From positions 44,850,513 through 44,914,512 of the forward strand of contig CM031879.1 of NCBI GenBank assembly GCA_018697195.1: a DNA stretch of 64,000 nt, given 5' to 3'. The stretch's first letter is position 1; the number at the start of each line of letters is the position of its first letter. A program made the translations under genes and the position numbers. The notes beneath the pieces are model-generated. The model made no database searches and was not told where the DNA came from. It saw nothing but the letters and a program-made list of their open reading frames with translations. This document shows, piece after piece, positions 1 to 13,800 of the stretch. The stretch is from Certhia americana. Lineage: Eukaryota; Chordata; Aves; Passeriformes; Certhiidae.

Positions 1-686
1 AGCATATTTGATCAAACAGAAAAGGATGCTCAAGCAGTCCTCAGGCATCAAACTCAAGCTTTGCTAAAGTAAAGCTAAAGTACTTGCTGGTACTTTAAAA
101 TACTGGTAAAGAAGTTACCCAGTATTTTTTGACCTAAAGTAGGAGGGGAAAAGGATCAGTCAACTTGTATTTAATTGTGGTGTTTAGTAAAGAAGAAATA
201 CTTTGGATAAAAGACACATTGTAAGAAAAAATGTTTAGGTTTTCTTTTGTATCAATACATTATTACTTTTGTATAGATACATTACTTCAAATTTCAATGT
301 GTATATGGCAGCAAGAAAGTGTTACATCATTTGGGCCTCCTCTTCCTGCAGAGCAGGAACTAATACCAGTACTAACACCAGGCTCTGTCCAAACAACCTT
401 ACAGCAGATGACCTCCGGGCTTTGAACACACAGGTCATAGAACAGTTTTGACACCTTATTTGAACACATGTGCTCATAATTTCTGCTGTGACCCATACTC
501 CACTACCTTTGCTGGAGTTTTTGTGGGGAAAAAGACTTCAAGGTTTAATTTCTTAAAATTTAGTAATGGATTTAGTTTAAACACAGCATCTGTCTGCAAA
601 TTGGAAAGAGAAGGTTTTCAGAAAATATGAAAAGTACTTGTTTTCTTCCTAAGGTAAATTTTTCATTCCTATTTTTGTGTTCACAG
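1..686 (+). other. ANO4: 3' end of the last ANO4 intron
   Basis: This stretch ends in a pyrimidine-rich tract and CAG at 684-686, the acceptor of the terminal ANO4 exon. I looked for another ANO4 exon in all plus-strand frames and found none. The short open frames here show no family resemblance. AT-rich unique sequence, no repeat recognised. Confidence 0.7.
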
Positions 687-878
687 CACCTTGTCTTTTG
701 CATAAAGCATCTGATCTCCTACTTAATTCCAGATCTTCCAAAAGATCTGAGAGATCGAATGAGGAGAGAAAAGTATCTGATTCAGGAAATGATGTATGAA
801 GCTGAACTAGAACGTCTGCAAAAAGAGCGGAAGGAAAGGAAAAAAAATGGAAAATCTTATCACAATGAGTGGCCGTGA
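687..878 (+). CDS. ANO4: Anoctamin-4 (TMEM16D), terminal coding exon only
   Basis: Sixty-three codons plus TGA in one exon, entered in phase 0 after a ttcacag acceptor. It begins [20 protein letters not shown], which is the last transmembrane helix (TM10) of the TMEM16 fold and the stretch after it. A highly charged cytoplasmic tail follows ([20 protein letters not shown], then a Lys/Arg/Glu-rich helix) and the protein ends HNEWP. I recognise this as the vertebrate ANO4 C-terminus, nearly identical to the mammalian protein as I recall it. Anoctamins are dimeric ten-helix membrane proteins that act as Ca2+-activated channels and/or lipid scramblases; ANO4 is mainly neuronal. The Ca2+-binding helices TM6-TM8 lie upstream, outside the window. 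ANO4 next to SLC5A8 matches vertebrate synteny, and the two genes converge tail to tail. A close paralogue such as ANO3 is the only realistic alternative, and the neighbours argue against it. Confidence 0.93.
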   Translation, partial: HLVFCIKHLISYLIPDLPKDLRDRMRREKYLIQEMMYEAELERLQKERKERKKNGKSYHNEWP

Positions 879-3800
879 CAGGATGAGGAAGAAACTGCTT
901 AAAAGAAGATAAGAACTCTTGTTTATTAAAAAAATCCTGGTTTTCTACAGCAGAGAGTGCACTGAAAGGAACAGTCAGTAATGTTGTGTGTACTTAACAC
1001 GTGTGCCCCTGTTCAATAGGGTGGATTTTGTCATAAGCCTTTTGAAATTAGAGGTGTTTCCAAGGCTTAGTCTTCTCCAGACCTGATGTCAACATGAGCA
1101 CATCAGACCAATACTAAGTCTCTGCACTCCTGCCAGGAAGCTCCCAGGCCCTGACTGAAATTTGAGGCCCTGAACTTCTAAGCAGTTATACAACTCACAG
1201 TGCTTTACAGAACTTGGTGATCTTACAGCTCATTCTCACGAAGTTGCTACTTCATAAGCAGTGACTGCGCCTTGGCAACGTGGCAGTGTTTGTCTGTGTG
1301 TGTGGCCACCACCTGCAGCACGTGCATGGCAGCGTTGCTCTCTTCCACAGTGGACCCAACTGCGTTAGTTTGCATTTGCCACCAGTTAAGGTCACGTAGG
1401 CGGTGACCTTTTCCATTACTCAACAATATTGAAGTATTATCAAGAAGGAGATGCATGATCATGAGTCTGATCAACTGATCTAACAATGCTGAAAAACGTA
1501 AGGTATCAGAAGTGCAGACAGATAGCCAAGCATCTAAATGTGGCCAGAGGTATCTAGCTGTAGGGTCATTTATTTGGAAATGACACTGTGAAAAGTTGGT
1601 AACATATGTTAAAGTTTTGAACAGTGCCTTTTCAGCTATAGGACTGTCTGGTGTCTGAAGGAATCAAATCAGGTTAGGGCATCTTGTCCAGAACTGCCCA
1701 CATATTTGTGTTGCCAGATCACATTGAGGCTAGTCAGGAATTAGTGTACTTATACACATAACATGTGTCAGATGTGTCTTAAAGATCTATCTGCCTAACT
1801 AAAACAAAACAAACAAAAAAGACAGATGAGCAAGGTCAGCAGAATAAAATACATCCAGAAATCTACATTTGTAGCACTTTCTGTATTCTATTATCTATGA
1901 AGGGGTGGAGGGAAAAACAAATGAACAGGCTGTAGTATGAAAAAGCTTGAAATCCTTAATGCAGAGCAATTTTATACAGGCTGTAAATTAGGCTTGGGCA
2001 AAATAAGCCAGTCAGAATCCTTTAGCTCTTCAATCAGATGTTTCTAAAAGTTATTCTGGAAATTATTTGATAGAAGGAGTAGAATTTGCCCTTCTGGACA
2101 GACCACACAATACAAGATCCTACGGACGGATACCTCAAGCTCCACATGACAACAGAACCATTTGCACCAAGACAAATATCAAATACCAAATTACATCTAT
2201 TAACTTTTTTCCACTTCAGAGGAGAACTATGCTATTTGCACGAGAGGGGGAAGCTTTAATGACAGTCAATAGGACTTGAGGCAGGAGAGGGATGAAAGAA
2301 AATGTGAGCACCCTTCTCCCTGTAGCCACTGTCTCCCTACACAAAAAAGCAAGGAACTTCCTCCAGCAGCAACCCACCACCCCACCTGAAGAGGAAAAAT
2401 TATATAGAAGCTCCTTTTTATCAGCTGCTCCTGGCCCAAGCCTGAAAGTCCCATGAGACAACATAAGCATTGAAGGAATTTCAGGATTAGTCTGTTCTGT
2501 GTTGGCTCAGTGCCAAACTGAGTGGGGAGCACAACTAGTGGTTGTGGGGTAAATTCCTGACTAATGAGGAAGTGAACTTGTTCATCTTTGCTTCTGCTTA
2601 TAGCAGCTGTGGACACAGCCCACAGGACAGTGGGGAAATAGGAATATTTCTGTCTCTGTAAATAGGGGGTGAGGATCAGGCAATGTTGGCCTCCAATACA
2701 CACATGCCAGATGGGTTAGTATTTAACATCCACCACCTACAGTTGCAGCCTGGGGATTTTAGGGCAGGATCGCTGTTCAAAATCATATTCAGATCAAATT
2801 CTCATGAATAACTGGATTATTTTAGACACCCTCTGTTTAATGTCTAAACCAACAGATTACCAGAGCTTAGAAACTGTTTGCTAAGTAGTAAAGTGAGACA
2901 TGAGCCATGCATAAAATCAGTGTCACCTGTACGAGCAAAATCAATCTTTGCAAATCCCTGCAGTAAGATGCAGCTTTGTCAATTTAGATCTCAGTAACTT
3001 CTGAGAACTGAACTGAAACACAGTACAAAAAATATAAACTGACTTCCACTCCAGAGAAACCACTGCAATAAAATGTGCCAAAACAAATAATGTGCAGCAG
3101 AAATGCAATAGATAATAATTGCTTTTGAGAGTAGTTTTCAAGATAGCTACATTATGATGAATTCTCCTGACAACACATTGCTAGAAGTTGTGTCCTGCTC
3201 TGTTCTAAATGAGCCCATAGCCTGGCTGCTTACCAAGTTTGTGCTGAGTATGATATTTCAAGGGGCTCTGACCTCCCTGGCAGACCCTGAGTACATTTCT
3301 GCCACTTCAGTTTGACCAGTCAACCCATCAAGGTTTCTCTCCTGCTGGTCTAATGAATAGATTCCCCTGGAGTCCTTCAGAGCTACATAGCAGAACACTC
3401 AGGAAAGATGCCCCCCTTTTTATTTATTAGAAAAATAAAATACAAAAAATAGTATTAAAATAGTAATAAATGTGATTTTAATAGTCTCTAGAGAACTACT
3501 TTATGCCTCTCTTCCTGATCTGATGATGGGGTTTATTCAAATCTCCATGTGACAGTCCTGTATGTTGTTTACCTTTTCCAGCTCCACAAGAGCACTACCT
3601 TCGAGGGAATGAGAAAAAAATGCAACCTCAATGCATGGCACAGACATTTTACATAGCAAGCAGGACAGCACACATCAGAGGATTTACTGTGAAATCATCT
3701 TGAAATCAGCATAGGATTGTTCTCCATAGGCCATTCTTGACAGCAGCATGTACTTCATGAGCAGTTACATGCCAGTTTTTAAAACCAAGGGAAAAAAAAT

Positions 3801-4038
3801 GTATATTGGGACTGTTTTTCAGCCCATTTGCTAAGTTTTTTTGCATTCTGTCCCATGCTGGTTTTACAGATCTTAGAATAAAAAATGTAAATGAACAACC
3901 TGAATATTCTGACAAAAGAAAAATCTAGGAACAGAATATAATCTACATTCAAGCCACCAAATACTATGACAGAAACTGTGTTTACAAATCAGTTCTTTTT
4001 TATTTTAAATCTTTCTGAGGGGAATTACATTATTGACC

Positions 4039-4039
4039 A

Positions 4040-4072
<33 letters not shown>
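4039..4072. repeat. (TA)n microsatellite
   Basis: An almost uninterrupted alternating A/T run of about 34 bases inside the presumed ANO4 3' UTR. It is likely length-polymorphic. Confidence 0.9.
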
Positions 4073-4195
4073 AAGTATAAAGAGAGATTGTTTATTTGTA
4101 AATAGCAAAATTCTATGGAGAAGAATGTCAAGTTTTCACACTTTAAAAAAAATCATCAACATAAAGCCATGTTTAATGCTTGTATAATGTGATGT

Positions 4196-4214
4196 AATAA
4201 ACTTTAAAAATAAA
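4196..4214 (+). terminator. ANO4: Tandem AATAAA poly(A) signals, candidate ANO4 3' end
   Basis: Two AATAAA hexamers, at 4196-4201 and 4209-4214, lie in AT-rich sequence after the ANO4 stop. They are the last strong plus-strand signals before the region convergent with SLC5A8. This is positional inference; cleavage is not shown. Confidence 0.35.
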
Positions 4215-4230
4215 TTATGCATATGAAATA

Positions 4231-6884
4231 TTTACTGCTTGTCATTCATGAGTTTCTTTCTGTTTATTTCATTTGTTCAGCAAGCAAACTGACCAGTCAG
4301 ATAGAAGTAAAATTTAAATGCAGACCAAAAAGAGACAAAAATCTATCACTATTTTCTCTCTGTGGTTCTTTTGTCTATTCACATAGTCAAATATTGTTAC
4401 TGCTGTGGTTTTAGGGTTGGGGTTTTTTAATGTTTCTACTTAAACAGGTTTCTAATTGTTTTGTCTCATGACCCTGCCAGATGCTGCATGTAATATGGAC
4501 ACTGTGGAGTGCTCCCACTACTGTGAAATGAGTCAGTTTTGAGCATCCCAGGTTTCTTTATCAGGTGAGCTTTTAGCTGGGAGAGATGAAGCACCAGGGT
4601 GCCAGAGTATGGTGGAGACTCCAACAATTATCTTCCTTTTACACAGACAAGGAAGGTTCTGGCTTAGAGTTCAGCTAGCAGAGGACAGAATATTTTCCCA
4701 AAGAAAATATTATTGAAAAATCGATGAATTGTTTTAATTAATGATGCCAATTAAGAAGAATATAGAAAAAAATAAAGCCAAAATAGTCACTTTATAGCTC
4801 TGCATCAGTCATGGGAGGTTAGATAGCAAGAAATGGGGTAGTTGCAAAGGTCACCTGCAAAGCGTAAGGGTGTTTGTCTCTAAACTACTTACTGCAAGAT
4901 ATACTTCCCAGTGAAAACTCATCTTAATTTTATGATTGTGGACCAATAAATATCACCTGGCACAAACTTCTACTTCTTACCAAAATTCAAGTTAAGTTAC
5001 TACTCAGTGCTTAAACAGTGACTTCAGCAACAAAGGGGAGGTAAGATGGTAATTTACATGTTTCCTCTTGTTTTAAATAACTAAGTGAGTTCAAAGCATG
5101 GAGAAGAAAACTACATTTTAAAAGTATGATAACCATGAAGATCAGTCTTCATGAACAAAACAGGTAGAAGTTAAAGATGATCTAAGACAGTCTAAGGCAG
5201 CATCAACTACAGCACAGTAATTTCAGCACAGAATGATGCAGAAAGGACATGCTGATGCTGTTTCACACAGCAGTGACCCGTTACCCTCTGGAGAAGCACA
5301 TTCAGATGGGAATTCAGCATTTGGATTGGGAGGGCTGTAGCCATACTGGCAGGCGTACAAATCAAGTGCTTGCTGCAGGCTTCTCTTCTCTCTTACTGTC
5401 GCTCACAAAGCACAGGTACTCAGAGGCACACCAGTCCACTTCAGCACTCTGCAGCAGCGTGGAGATAGCAGTACTTACCCCTTCTTTCACATCTGTGGGC
5501 TGAAAGTACCTGGCAAGTACAAATTATTATATTCCAAGGCTAAAGAAGTATTCCATAGCACAGTATGCAGTATCTGTTTCTGGGTCATGAAGACAAGGAA
5601 CAAGGTTGAGTGAGCTGCACTTATCTTCTGAGACTTGAGCAGCATAGCCAGCTGATTCAGTCAATGGCCTAATTGTCTCAGAGTAACTCAGACAGTCTCA
5701 AACAGAGATACTCCTGTCCTGAATCCTAGAAGACTTTATTCAGTTTGTTATTGTTTGTCTCAGATCTTAGATATAGGGACACAAGATGTAACTCATGGGA
5801 TCTGTCCCATGTGATCACAGCCACACTGTGGCTTTAGGCACTGACCTGAACCCAGAGCTGCAGCAGAAGAGAGTGAGAAAAGGGGCTGGCCCTAAACTCT
5901 GCGTTGGATAATACAAAGAATGCTTCAGGAGGCATAGGGGAAAGCTGCCTCCATCATGTAGTCTTGCACTGGGTTAGCCAAGGGAGTCATGGCCTTGGCG
6001 GCACCCACAGAGGGTCTGCCTGGCATGTTCTCCTAGTCTGGTCCTTGGGGCCCATTTTTTTATCTTCATTTTCTGATCCTAACACTCCACTTTATGCAAT
6101 AGATCATCAAGTGCCCTCTATCACAAGGGCCCAAAAAAAATTAATTTAGATGCTACACAGTTAAAGTAACTACACAGTTAAGGTAAGATGTTACCCCAGT
6201 CAAGGTAACTAAGCTAGAACTGTGTCATATTCCAAGTTACAGCAGCTCAGTACTTTACACAAATGGAGTATTACTTTTAGAAAGCACTTAAGGCACACAG
6301 TCAGTTTTTCACTTGATTCCCAGGCATGACTGCCTTCTAAGCTTCACAGCTCAGTTTTCCTGCAATGGCTTTAATTTTCCAGCTTAATTTTGCTGCTGTA
6401 GAAGATGGATATACTCTTGAATAGCCATAGTAAAAGTCTGAAGTTCAAAAACAACACAGTGGGACAGAATCTGTTCCCTACTGTACCCGAAAGCAAGCAG
6501 GAGAAGAAAGCAGTTGGGCTTTTCACCCTCCCAAAACACCAGCACAGTACATTGTCTCACATGGATGGGCTGTTAACCTTCTCTTGGCAGCCCCACCAGA
6601 GGATAAGCCATTGCGTATGCCCTGCAGCCTTGGAGAGTTCTTCACCATATGACATCCTCTGTGATCCCTTCTCCATCCTGGAGAATTGTGCAGGGGGCTC
6701 TGCATCCTTGCCAAAACACAGTGTGCACTTGCCTGATCTGAACCAACCTTGAACATGAATCCCCACAGTGAAAGCAGGGACTGCAAGAACACAAAGGGCT
6801 AATAAGGTTTCAGCTCATAGCTCTGGAGTGGCAACTGCAGATGCAGCCTTCACTCTTGTCCAGTACAGCCAAAAGAGAATCTTC
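4231..6884. other. Convergent intergenic region between ANO4 and SLC5A8
   Basis: No gene, RNA gene or mobile element is recognised. Short open frames on both strands (for example around 5249-5503 and 6405-6792) overlap one another and have no protein-like character. A second minus-strand AATAAA at 5735-5740 means the SLC5A8 3' UTR could reach into this region. Confidence 0.5.
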
Positions 6885-6890
6885 TTTATT
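6885..6890 (-). terminator. SLC5A8: Candidate SLC5A8 poly(A) signal
   Basis: TTTATT on the plus strand is AATAAA on the minus strand. It is the first such hexamer downstream of the SLC5A8 stop and would give a 3' UTR of about 0.84 kb. Another at 5735-5740 would give about 2 kb. Which one is used cannot be told from sequence alone. Confidence 0.4.
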
Positions 6891-7729
6891 AACATCTCTG
6901 CTGCACAGAGTGCCCAGCCCAGTGCAAGAACAATCCTAGGCCAGCAAGGTGGACATGCAGTAGAAGGTTACTGTGGTTCTGGTCTATGGCACTGAATAAA
7001 AAGTGTAAATAGAGGATTTCCTTCATGAGGACCAGCTCTGTAAGGGCAAGACAGAGGAGAAGAGGGAGATAGGGCATGAAGGGAAAACACAGTACTGACT
7101 CTTGCCTCCACCACCACCGAAGTCACTCTTGCAGCTCCCAACAGTGACCACAGAGGAAAAGGTGCAGGTAGCCAAAAAACAAGTGGGTAAAAAAACCACA
7201 GACAACAAAACCAGTAAAATAAATATGTTCTCAGAATCAGTTCTACAGAGGAACCAGATTGTACTAAATATACCTCCCATACAAAAAAAAAGACCCACTG
7301 TTTCTTGCAATCTGATAAGGTCCCACACCCTAATCCCTTCATACTTTCAATGCCTTAAAAGAAAAAAGCCAGAAAAACAGCCATGTCTGGGCAAACAGTA
7401 CTTTTCCCAAATAAAAAATTCACTCTAAGGGTGAAAAGATATTAAAAACAGATCTTTTCCAGGAGGCTCAAGAATACCAGGCAAATATTTCATATAGAAA
7501 CATTGCTTTAGGCTCTGCCACCAATAACCAGAGTAAGAGAGTGAGGAAGTGCAAGAAAAACCTGATTCCTTTCTTGACTAATGTCAAGGTGATGCAAAGG
7601 CGATAGTGCCACAAAGCTCAGCTGATGCCTGCCCATGACCCCAACAGAGCTGGTAACTGACCCAGAAGAGGAATGTCAGCAGTGCTTTACAGGAACAAAA
7701 CTGTCCTCATGGGCTGACATGGCCTTGTG
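6891..7729 (-). other. SLC5A8: Probable SLC5A8 3' untranslated region
   Basis: Minus-strand sequence between the stop codon and the first downstream AATAAA. There is no reading frame continuing the protein and no recognised repeat. The extent depends on which poly(A) signal is used. Confidence 0.5.
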
Positions 7730-7861
7730 TCATATCTGAAGACCATTGACTTTGTTCTTGTCACTTGCAACATCCATCTCAATGTGGCTGAAGACAGGGT
7801 TGTCAGTTCCTTCATCTGCCATGGTAAATGGTTTCCAGTTCAACACTTCCACTTTCTCCGG
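7730..7861 (-). CDS. SLC5A8: SLC5A8 exon 15 (C-terminal tail and stop)
   Basis: Forty-three codons plus TGA, entered in phase 0 after a ttttttag acceptor. This is the cytoplasmic tail with the conserved [13 protein letters not shown] block (human GGTDNPAFNHIEL). It ends VNGLQI, whereas the human protein ends NGTRL, a PDZ ligand. Confidence 0.93.
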   Translation of the reverse strand, partial: PEKVEVLNWKPFTMADEGTDNPVFSHIEMDVASDKNKVNGLQI

Positions 7862-10800
7862 CTAAAAAACAAAAGACAAAAGCCATGCTGTGAAATAGAA
7901 GAAGCAGTCTTCCTCTCTTTGACCTCTCTTTGGCCAGCAGAGTCAGGTTTGTCATAGAGGGTGCCTTGTAGGAAAACAAGTTGGTTGCTGACAGAGCACA
8001 AACACTTGCTCATTGCAGTAGATGGTATTTTTCTAGGGGCATGGAAAGTTCTGTATTGCATAAGGTACTAATTGTGTAAAATGTTCTTGTCAAACATAAT
8101 GTTCTTGTCCTGCAAATTGTCTAAAGTGGTTTTGGGTGTGCAAAGTTCTAATTGCTGTTTTCATGTCTAGTGATATGTCACCACCAGGTCTTTGAGCTAC
8201 TAACTCCCAACCCATCATCCTTGCCCCATCTGTGACAGGAAGAGCAGATTAACATGCATCATTGCTTTGATGTCACATTTCTGTTAAATAGAATGAGATA
8301 TTGAGCTCTTCACGTGCAGAAAGTTGCTTAGTTAGCTCTGATTTTTTTATCTCATCATATCTGCATTATTTGTGATGTCAACCACTCGTTATTCAGCTCA
8401 GCCATATAAGAGACAGACACTTATTTCTGACTCCAGGCATAAAATAAGTATTGCTGTGGAAATTAGCTTCCATGTGGATTGTTTTGTGGTTTTTCAAAAT
8501 ACTTCAGGGATTAAATTCCCAGATAGTGGAAACAGATGTTGACCCATTAAGGACAGTGAATGACAGTTACTGGATAGTTGATCTCCGGTACTGACATGGG
8601 CAAACAGCATTACAACAACAGTATGGTAAAATATCCCTTTTTTTTCACTGGTGCTCTTATGCAGAAGCTGAAATACATAGGATTGTTCTAGAAGGAGTTG
8701 TCAGTATTGAGGAAAAACATTTTGTAAGCTGGACCATCTTAAAGATATTATTGTCTGAACTACTGAACAAAGCTGAGCTTGAATGTTCAGCTGACAATAT
8801 TGATTGAAAAGTGATCTGTAGTTCAATTTAAAAAATAATTCCCCTGTATTCTCCCTCCTAATGGATGTTATCACCCAATAATATAACCCCTTTTCTTTTT
8901 TGTTAGGATGAGAGCTAGAAAACAGATACACTGACTAGAAATGTTTTCTTTCAAACAGTAGATAAGTTACAAAAAAAATTCAAACCTTAAAGAACACAAA
9001 CTAAGGAAACTTTGCTGAGTCCAAGGTGTGTCTTGGGGCAACTTCCCAGAGGTCAGTTAGGGAGTATTTTAGCGGAAACACGGAGAAAACTGTCCCTTTT
9101 GTCAGTTGCTTCTCTGTTGTTGACTGAAGCTAAGCTGTGGCAAAACTACTTTCTGCTTTCTGGGCTGTGGTATCTGCCTTACTCCCACCTGCTCTGGTAC
9201 TGCCTTAAAGCAGATAGTCCAATAGGCAGCATCAGGTGCTATTCAACCTGATTGGAAAAACGTTAGCTAGGAAGTTTATTTGCCTTTGTCCCCAGCAGGA
9301 AAGATGGATTTAAATCAGAGATGCACAATTACGCTTACTTGCTCAGTTTCAGACCGTGAGAAGTTGGACAGGAAATCTTCCTTGGTCAGCAGGAATTTAC
9401 GATCTATGTTCTGCTTTAGTCCACCTACAAAATAGGCAAGTTTCATTCAGCCAGCTTGAAACATGCAAACCATGTGTCAGACCCCAGCTATGGGCACCAG
9501 GCAAGCAGGACAGAGTCATGCAGCAAAAGCCATCAAGGAATCACAGACCTTAGGGATCATTTCTTTACAAAGATGTATACCCTGCTCCTCTCAATATATA
9601 AAATGATCCCTCAAAGTCTATTTGAAATGCCTTAGCTATTTCCCAGTTTCCTAGATCCTCCTTGGATTTCCTATTTTGGGAAAAAATTCATCTGGCAGAA
9701 AAGAATGAATCACATACAATGACTGAATGGACTACTCTGCCAGTTCAGGAGCTCCAGCACAGGTGGCACCAAGTGCTACCCTGAACCCTGAGCTCCAGTT
9801 CTCAGCTCCCTGTCAGCAAGACTCCTGTCTCCAAACTCAACAGCAATTTTTATAGTGAATTATTTAAGGGCACCCCCAAAATGGGGGGCTGAGGATTAAT
9901 GGAATGTCTGGGCATTTTTAATGCATGGAAGATCTGCTATTCTTGGGAGGGAAACGAAAGACAAGTAGGTGCTGGGAATTAGCTCTGCATGCCACCTGAG
10001 GCTTAAATGGAATCTTGCTCCATGTGAAGCAGGGTGACATTGTGGCTGGGTTAATTTTTTTGTGCTTCTGCTCTTGGGCTGAGTATTTCTCATCTGGATT
10101 TAGTGAGTTGTCTGGTTCTTATGTTTTGTTTCATGGCCTATAGGTAACCTGATCCCTACCTGGTAAAAAGCAAAATTTGGGTTCAAACATCACTATAGCA
10201 ATGGGAAGAGCATGTGCTTGAAAGAAAGCATGAAGCATATCTTCTAAAAATGAGAAGGAAAGGAAAATGAGATAAATGTAACTTGTGCTTATTAGTTGCA
10301 AGGCATGGGGAAGTTAATGGAAGTAAGTTTGTTTCCTGAGTTTGGAGTTTCATAGTTTCATAGCTGTTGTGGATCAGTCTAAAAACTTGAAATCTAGCAG
10401 TCTCAAGGAAGAGGGCTGTTATATGAATCTGCCTGGGGATACTGGGTAAAGCTGTGAGAACAGCTGCTTTTTTGCTGTTTCTGTCATGCATGAAGTGAAT
10501 GACAAGTATAGTTTGCATCTGACCTGGATGCAAAAGTAGTGAGGCCATGGACTGGAACTGAACTCCCCACTCTTACACATGGGAAGCTGCTTTTTCCTTT
10601 TGCACAAAAGTACTGGGAAACTGAGAAAGAAGCTAAAATAGCCATGCAGAGGATCTGCAGCTCTTAGGCATGTTCTTGAGGAATGTGGTGAAAAGCATGC
10701 ACTCTGTGGATGCAGACAACAGCCCTTGAGTGCTCTCAACTCACTTAAAGTAAAATGCTTTTGTCCTCTAGAAGCATGGGTGTATATCCTTGCTCGGAGT

Positions 10801-13800
10801 TGTTGCCGTGTTCAGGGACAAGTCTTAAACCTCCAGCCCCTGGAGGCATCTAATAAAACAGGAAAGACAGATGTCTTTTTCTTCTTCTTTTTTGGCCCCT
10901 TAGGTTTAAAAATATGCTGAAACTTCTTTCTCCTTAGAGATTTGTAGTAACTTTTGCTGTGAGCAAAGACCAGAAGTGAGATGCAGAAGCACTGAGGGGA
11001 GGAAATTCGATTTAGGATGGTAACCTTTACAGAGTGTTTGCAACAGGTTTCTGGCATTTCCTGTGGCTCTCAGGACATCTTAGTTTAAAAGAGATCTGAG
11101 ACACATTCAATCACAGCTCTGAAACTAGTACCTGTTAGGAGGCTGATAATTATTCCCACAACTACTGTGACAAGTGTCCCAAGTGTGCTGAAGTAGAGAT
11201 AAGACAAGGAATACCAGTTATCTGCCAGGGCAGGCCTGAAATAAAGCAAGAAAAGTGTTAATCTCTCATTTTCTGTTCCAAACAACTTGAAAATGTTTGT
11301 TTCCAGACAGTGTATAAACAGAGGCAGTTCTGAACCCAGGGACCTGGTTCCCTAATCTTGAGCTACCTCCATACAATCATATGTGCACTGAAAATTTGTT
11401 CCAAAGTTTGCAGAACAAGTTCCTTTTGTAGGAGACAAGGATAGTCAGTACAGTGAGGCAATGCATGAGACAGAGCAGGTAAAACAGGACAGTCCTGTCT
11501 CTGCTATGAATCTAGTGCACAGCTGAACACTCCAGTTATCCAGATGAAAGGAATAATGTCTTTAGCAAGGGTGATGTTATTTAAAGGAAGGGACACAAAA
11601 AAACCCCAACAAGGAAATCAAACCCATGCAGCTCTGAACAGCCAGAAACAGTAGAGCAACTGTCTTTACACCTCATTCTGCTCTCCCTGACTATGTGCTC
11701 TGTTGCAACAGGTGCTTCCCAGCAGCCAGGAACAATGCTGGAGGGTTCATGCAAGAGGTGTGGTATATTGAAACTGGATGTTGGGCACCCAGGGGTGTCT
11801 CTTGATTGTAAAATGCTCTAAGGTGCAAGGATTTGGAAACCCTAGAAATATGTTTTTCAGCTTCTTTCTGTTCCTGCTGTTCTCTATGTTGTCATTCATG
11901 TTAAACGTAATTGTAATCATCTAGAGTAAGACATCTGGCAGTTGCAGAGCAGAGGAAATCCCTTATATTGTGCCCATCCTGAATGCACTGAATAGAACTA
12001 TTCTGCCTAGACAAGTTGCCATAGGTAGAGCTGCTAACTGGCATTTTGCCCTTTTACTGCCCATTACTTTAATTCACGTGACTGTGGAAATTAATCCAAT
12101 AACTATAAATTATATCTTTGTTTAAAACCGTGGTCCACAGTAAGGCATGTCCAAGCCTTCAAATTCAAATATTGAACTGAAGCTTTTCAGATCAATAGAA
12201 AGATTCACTTTGACTTCCGTTATGGGATAACTCAGACAAACTTCAGTCTGATAGGAAAAAAAAAATCAGAGAAAACTGCTGCACCTCAAACAGATAAACC
12301 AGAGAAAGATAGTTATAGTAACCCAAATACCCTGCAGATGTTTGTGTTTCTTTAGAAAAAGTACATGCTTTGTTACTACACTTGATGAACTCATATACCT
12401 TTCTGCGCCTGGTGTGCCAAAAACTGTTGTTAATGGAATTTCTGTTGATGTTAAATTTCCTGAGGATATATTACAGCCTGCAATTGAGAGATAGAGTGGC
12501 TTGGTCCTCTCTGGAAGTGGGGGATAAATCTGAGATCCAATTCCAACCCAAAGTGAAATAACGAAGCCACTGACAAGACCCACAAATGCCCCCTGCAAAA
12601 CAAAAAGTGAAACTTAGATTTACATTAACAGCAAAAGATACATGAAAGAAACAACAACTAGATGAATAAGAAATAGTCAAGATAATCTAAATTGTAGTCT
12701 CCATAGCAGAAATTAAATACACAATTGGGAAGTGCTGGGGAGTTTCCTTCATTACCCTTTGGGGAAATACAACATTTTCTCACGGCTCCTGAACATGCCT
12801 CTTTTTATTTGGCTACTAGGTCTTTACAATCAAAGGATAACTTTGGCCTACGTGGTAATGGGAAAATTCTGCTTTATTGAGGCCCTCCTTGAATAAATGC
12901 AGAAGCTATTTTTCAATTTCCTCATGTGATCTGTTTTAGCAAAAAAGTCTCTCCTACATCAGAAGTAGGTGGGGTTTTGGCTGAGAGGTGGGGTTTTTTT
13001 TTTGGTTTTTTTTTACTGACTATATATATAAAATTTGCAGCTGCAAAGAGGTGAAGATCAGTGATTAGAAAACCTGACAGGATTACTATTTAGTAATCCT
13101 GACAGACTAAACCATGGAGCATATTAACAAAGTTTGTGAAATCCCTTTTTTATTTTGATTTGAAAAGGTTTTTTTCCTCTGGAAATGATAATTTTACAAT
13201 ATGGAAGCACTCTGAGAATACCCCAATTTGGTCTGCAAGTGCTTAGACCTCATTTTCCTGGCCTGACCCCTTTTTGCTCAGACAGGCCAGCATTTTCTGA
13301 GCTACATCTCAAGATGCATTGTCCCTAACCTGGTTTTAAGAAATCCTCATCAAAGTTTCATTTTTATTCAGATTATTTTCTCCCATCCAGATGTGTAAAT
13401 ATCATCATGGGATGGAAATTCAAGTTCCTATACAGCTCTGTTTGTCATTTCCTTGGGATAAGGAAGAAAGGGAGCAAGGGAAAATGTCCTCATGGAAAGT
13501 ACCAAAGACATCTCCCTTGCTGCCCAACATCAAATTATTGGTGGGAGAGAGGGAAGGAGATTCCCAAAATTATCAATAAATTTTGGATTAACAAGTCTTC
13601 AAATTTCTACTTACAATTCCATTTGCAAAGGAGCAGAGGATTCCCAAGGCAAACAGTCCTAAAAGGGGGCCACCAACCATGCCAAAAATGCTGAGCGCTG
13701 CCTGAGGAAGGAAGAAAGTCTGCTATCAGGTGCTGTGCAAGGAAGGTAGAGCCTCCAAAGTGACAAGAAGAGAAGATGTTCAGAAAGAAATTATGAGACT

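Larger units (their letters stand above)
879..4230 (+). other. ANO4: Probable ANO4 3' untranslated region
   Basis: No plus-strand gene follows the ANO4 stop. The sequence is AT-rich and contains AATAAA-like signals near 1843 and 3437 and a close pair at 4196-4214, which I take as the most likely 3' end. Inference: a UTR of about 3.3 kb. Open frames inside it, including a 145-codon one on the minus strand (2266-2703), have no recognisable domain. The exact 3' end cannot be fixed without transcript data. Confidence 0.45.

Noticed and set aside
2266..2703. 145-codon minus-strand open frame in the presumed ANO4 3' UTR
   Set aside because: No domain, no splice or promoter context, and antisense to a UTR. 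The length is within what chance gives in this window.
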